Part shown: piece by piece, positions 63,525 through 64,000 of the stretch
Layout: the number at the start of each line of letters is the position of its first letter
Numbering within the stretch: the first letter of the stretch is position 1
Assembly (NCBI GenBank): GCA_902362365.1
Contig: CABIVQ010000001.1
Location: 145,500-209,499, forward strand
DNA from: Clostridiaceae bacterium
GTDB lineage: Bacteria > Bacillota > Clostridia > Peptostreptococcales > Peptostreptococcaceae
Reading direction: 5' to 3'
Length of the DNA stretch: 64,000 bases
The notes under the pieces: generated by a model
What the model was told of the DNA's origin: nothing
The model's database searches: none
What the model saw: the letters and a program-made list of their open reading frames with translations, nothing else
Made by a program: the position numbers and the translations under genes

Positions 63525-63568
63525 AAAAATAAAAATGTATAGAAAACTATATATTATTTTTTATATGT

Positions 63569-63643
63569 GCTATAATAATATTTGTAGAGATACACAAATA
63601 AATTAAGAGAAACCTAGAAATAGGTTCATGGGAGTATTTTTTT
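63569..63643 (+). promoter_or_regulatory. Leader of second cold-shock gene
   Basis: TGCTATAAT (extended -10), GTAGAGATAC and a hairpin AACCTA/TAGGTT (63611-63626) just before GGGAG, parallel to the leader at 55349. Sequence of the stem differs but position and pairing are kept. Confidence 0.6.
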
Positions 63644-63844
63644 ATGAATAATGGAATAGTAAAATGGTTTAACAATGAAAAAGGATTTGGTTTTATATCA
63701 GTAGAAGGTGGAGATGATGTATTCGTACATTTTTCAGCAATACAAACTGATGGGTTTAAATCATTAGAAGAAGGTTAAAGAGTAAACTTTAATATAGTTA
63801 AAGGTGCTAGAGGTCCTCAAGCAGAAAACGTAACTATATTATAA
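63644..63844 (+). pseudogene. Cold-shock protein paralogue with nonsense codon 45
   Basis: 67 codons matching the cold-shock gene at 55421 almost residue for residue (KGFGFISV and DVFVHFSAI kept). Codon 45 is TAA (63776-63778) where the intact copy has CAA for glutamine. The rest of the frame ([20 protein letters not shown]) is preserved, so the mutation is recent or readthrough occurs. The truncated product lacks the last two strands of the OB fold. Confidence 0.85.
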
Positions 63845-63917
63845 TATATATATGTTCGTGAAAAAGACACATCGTGTGTTCTAGTGTTGCATTAATGTAA
63901 AATTTAATACTTTACAA

Positions 63918-63977
63918 AATGACCCTCATGATTTTAGAGCTAACGCTCAATTATTATGAGGGTTGAAATTTTTTCCA
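63918..63977 (+). terminator. Terminator hairpin
   Basis: ACCCTCATGAT with ATTATGAGGGT, an inner GAGC/GCTC stem (63940-63950), followed by TTTTTT. It ends the cold-shock paralogue transcript or one from beyond the window. Confidence 0.7.
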
Positions 63978-64000
63978 TTTTATTTTTAGACGCACTTACC

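Noticed and set aside
1..64000. CRISPR array or complete prophage
   Set aside because: No regularly spaced repeats, cas genes, integrase, terminase or structural phage genes were seen. VapE and XRE alone do not make a prophage.

Overview
The window is AT-rich (roughly 30% GC by eye) DNA from a low-GC, anaerobic, gut-type Firmicute. The most likely group is Peptostreptococcaceae (Paraclostridium, Paeniclostridium, Romboutsia, Terrisporobacter, Clostridioides relatives). Pointers are an NPKTG-type sortase signal, M60 mucin-type peptidases, a CD3324-like small regulator, ferredoxin-type redox proteins and clostridial two-component systems. The species call is inference; no rRNA or tRNA gene is present.

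The main hidden structure is at the left. The window opens with the last 36 bases of tmRNA (ssrA). A 27-bp block made of that 3' end plus its flank recurs in the same orientation at 5240, 24351, 29184 (degenerate) and 33006, and each copy is followed at once by a terminator-like hairpin. This looks like a tandem array of at least four integrated cassettes at the ssrA attachment site. Cassette A (about 26-5240) is an alpha-glucoside/maltose PTS operon: EIIA, LicT-type antiterminator, EIICB and a GH4 6-phospho-glucosidase. Cassette B (5240-24351) holds an ECF sigma/anti-sigma pair, an XRE regulator plus a CHC2-VapE replication protein, an AraC regulator with an Old-Yellow-Enzyme reductase, a codon-distinct block with a two-component system, and a 2140-residue secreted M60 peptidase behind a c-di-GMP-I riboswitch. 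Cassette C (24351-29184) holds a nonsense-broken nitroreductase, an ArsR regulator and a broken flavodoxin/ferredoxin gene sharing an inverted 47-bp operator, then a DUF4474 protein and a phosphoesterase. Cassette D (29184-33006) is an ECF sigma factor with an ABC exporter. No integrase is visible, so the mobilising enzyme lies outside the window or is lost.

From 33006 rightward the content is mixed. It includes a small regulator interrupted by an 89-bp MITE-like insert, an MBL-fold hydrolase, an AraC regulator divergent from a GPH-type sugar symporter and GH3 hexosaminidase, a second GH3 gene decayed by internal deletion, and the ribosome hibernation factor. A 9-kb surface locus follows (second M60 peptidase with dockerin-like repeats, then an Ig-repeat NPKTG protein), then an Agr/LytTR-type two-component pair with a frameshifted regulator, an EAL phosphodiesterase, a cold-shock protein, a CarD-like regulator, a CPBP protease, a cysteine-cluster histidine kinase and a DUF1638 protein. 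After these come a tnpB-less IS605-type right end that looks like a lone guide-RNA scaffold, an M20 amidohydrolase, an HTH/WYL regulator and a nonsense-mutated second cold-shock gene.

Functionally, the region combines host-glycan use (two M60 glycoprotein peptidases, GH3, GH4-PTS, GPH symporter) with sensing and stress modules (two ECF factors, three kinases, c-di-GMP riboswitch plus phosphodiesterase). At least six genes carry single fresh lesions (stops or A7-tract frameshifts), typical of an eroding or phase-variable accessory region, although sequencing error cannot be excluded for the homopolymer cases.
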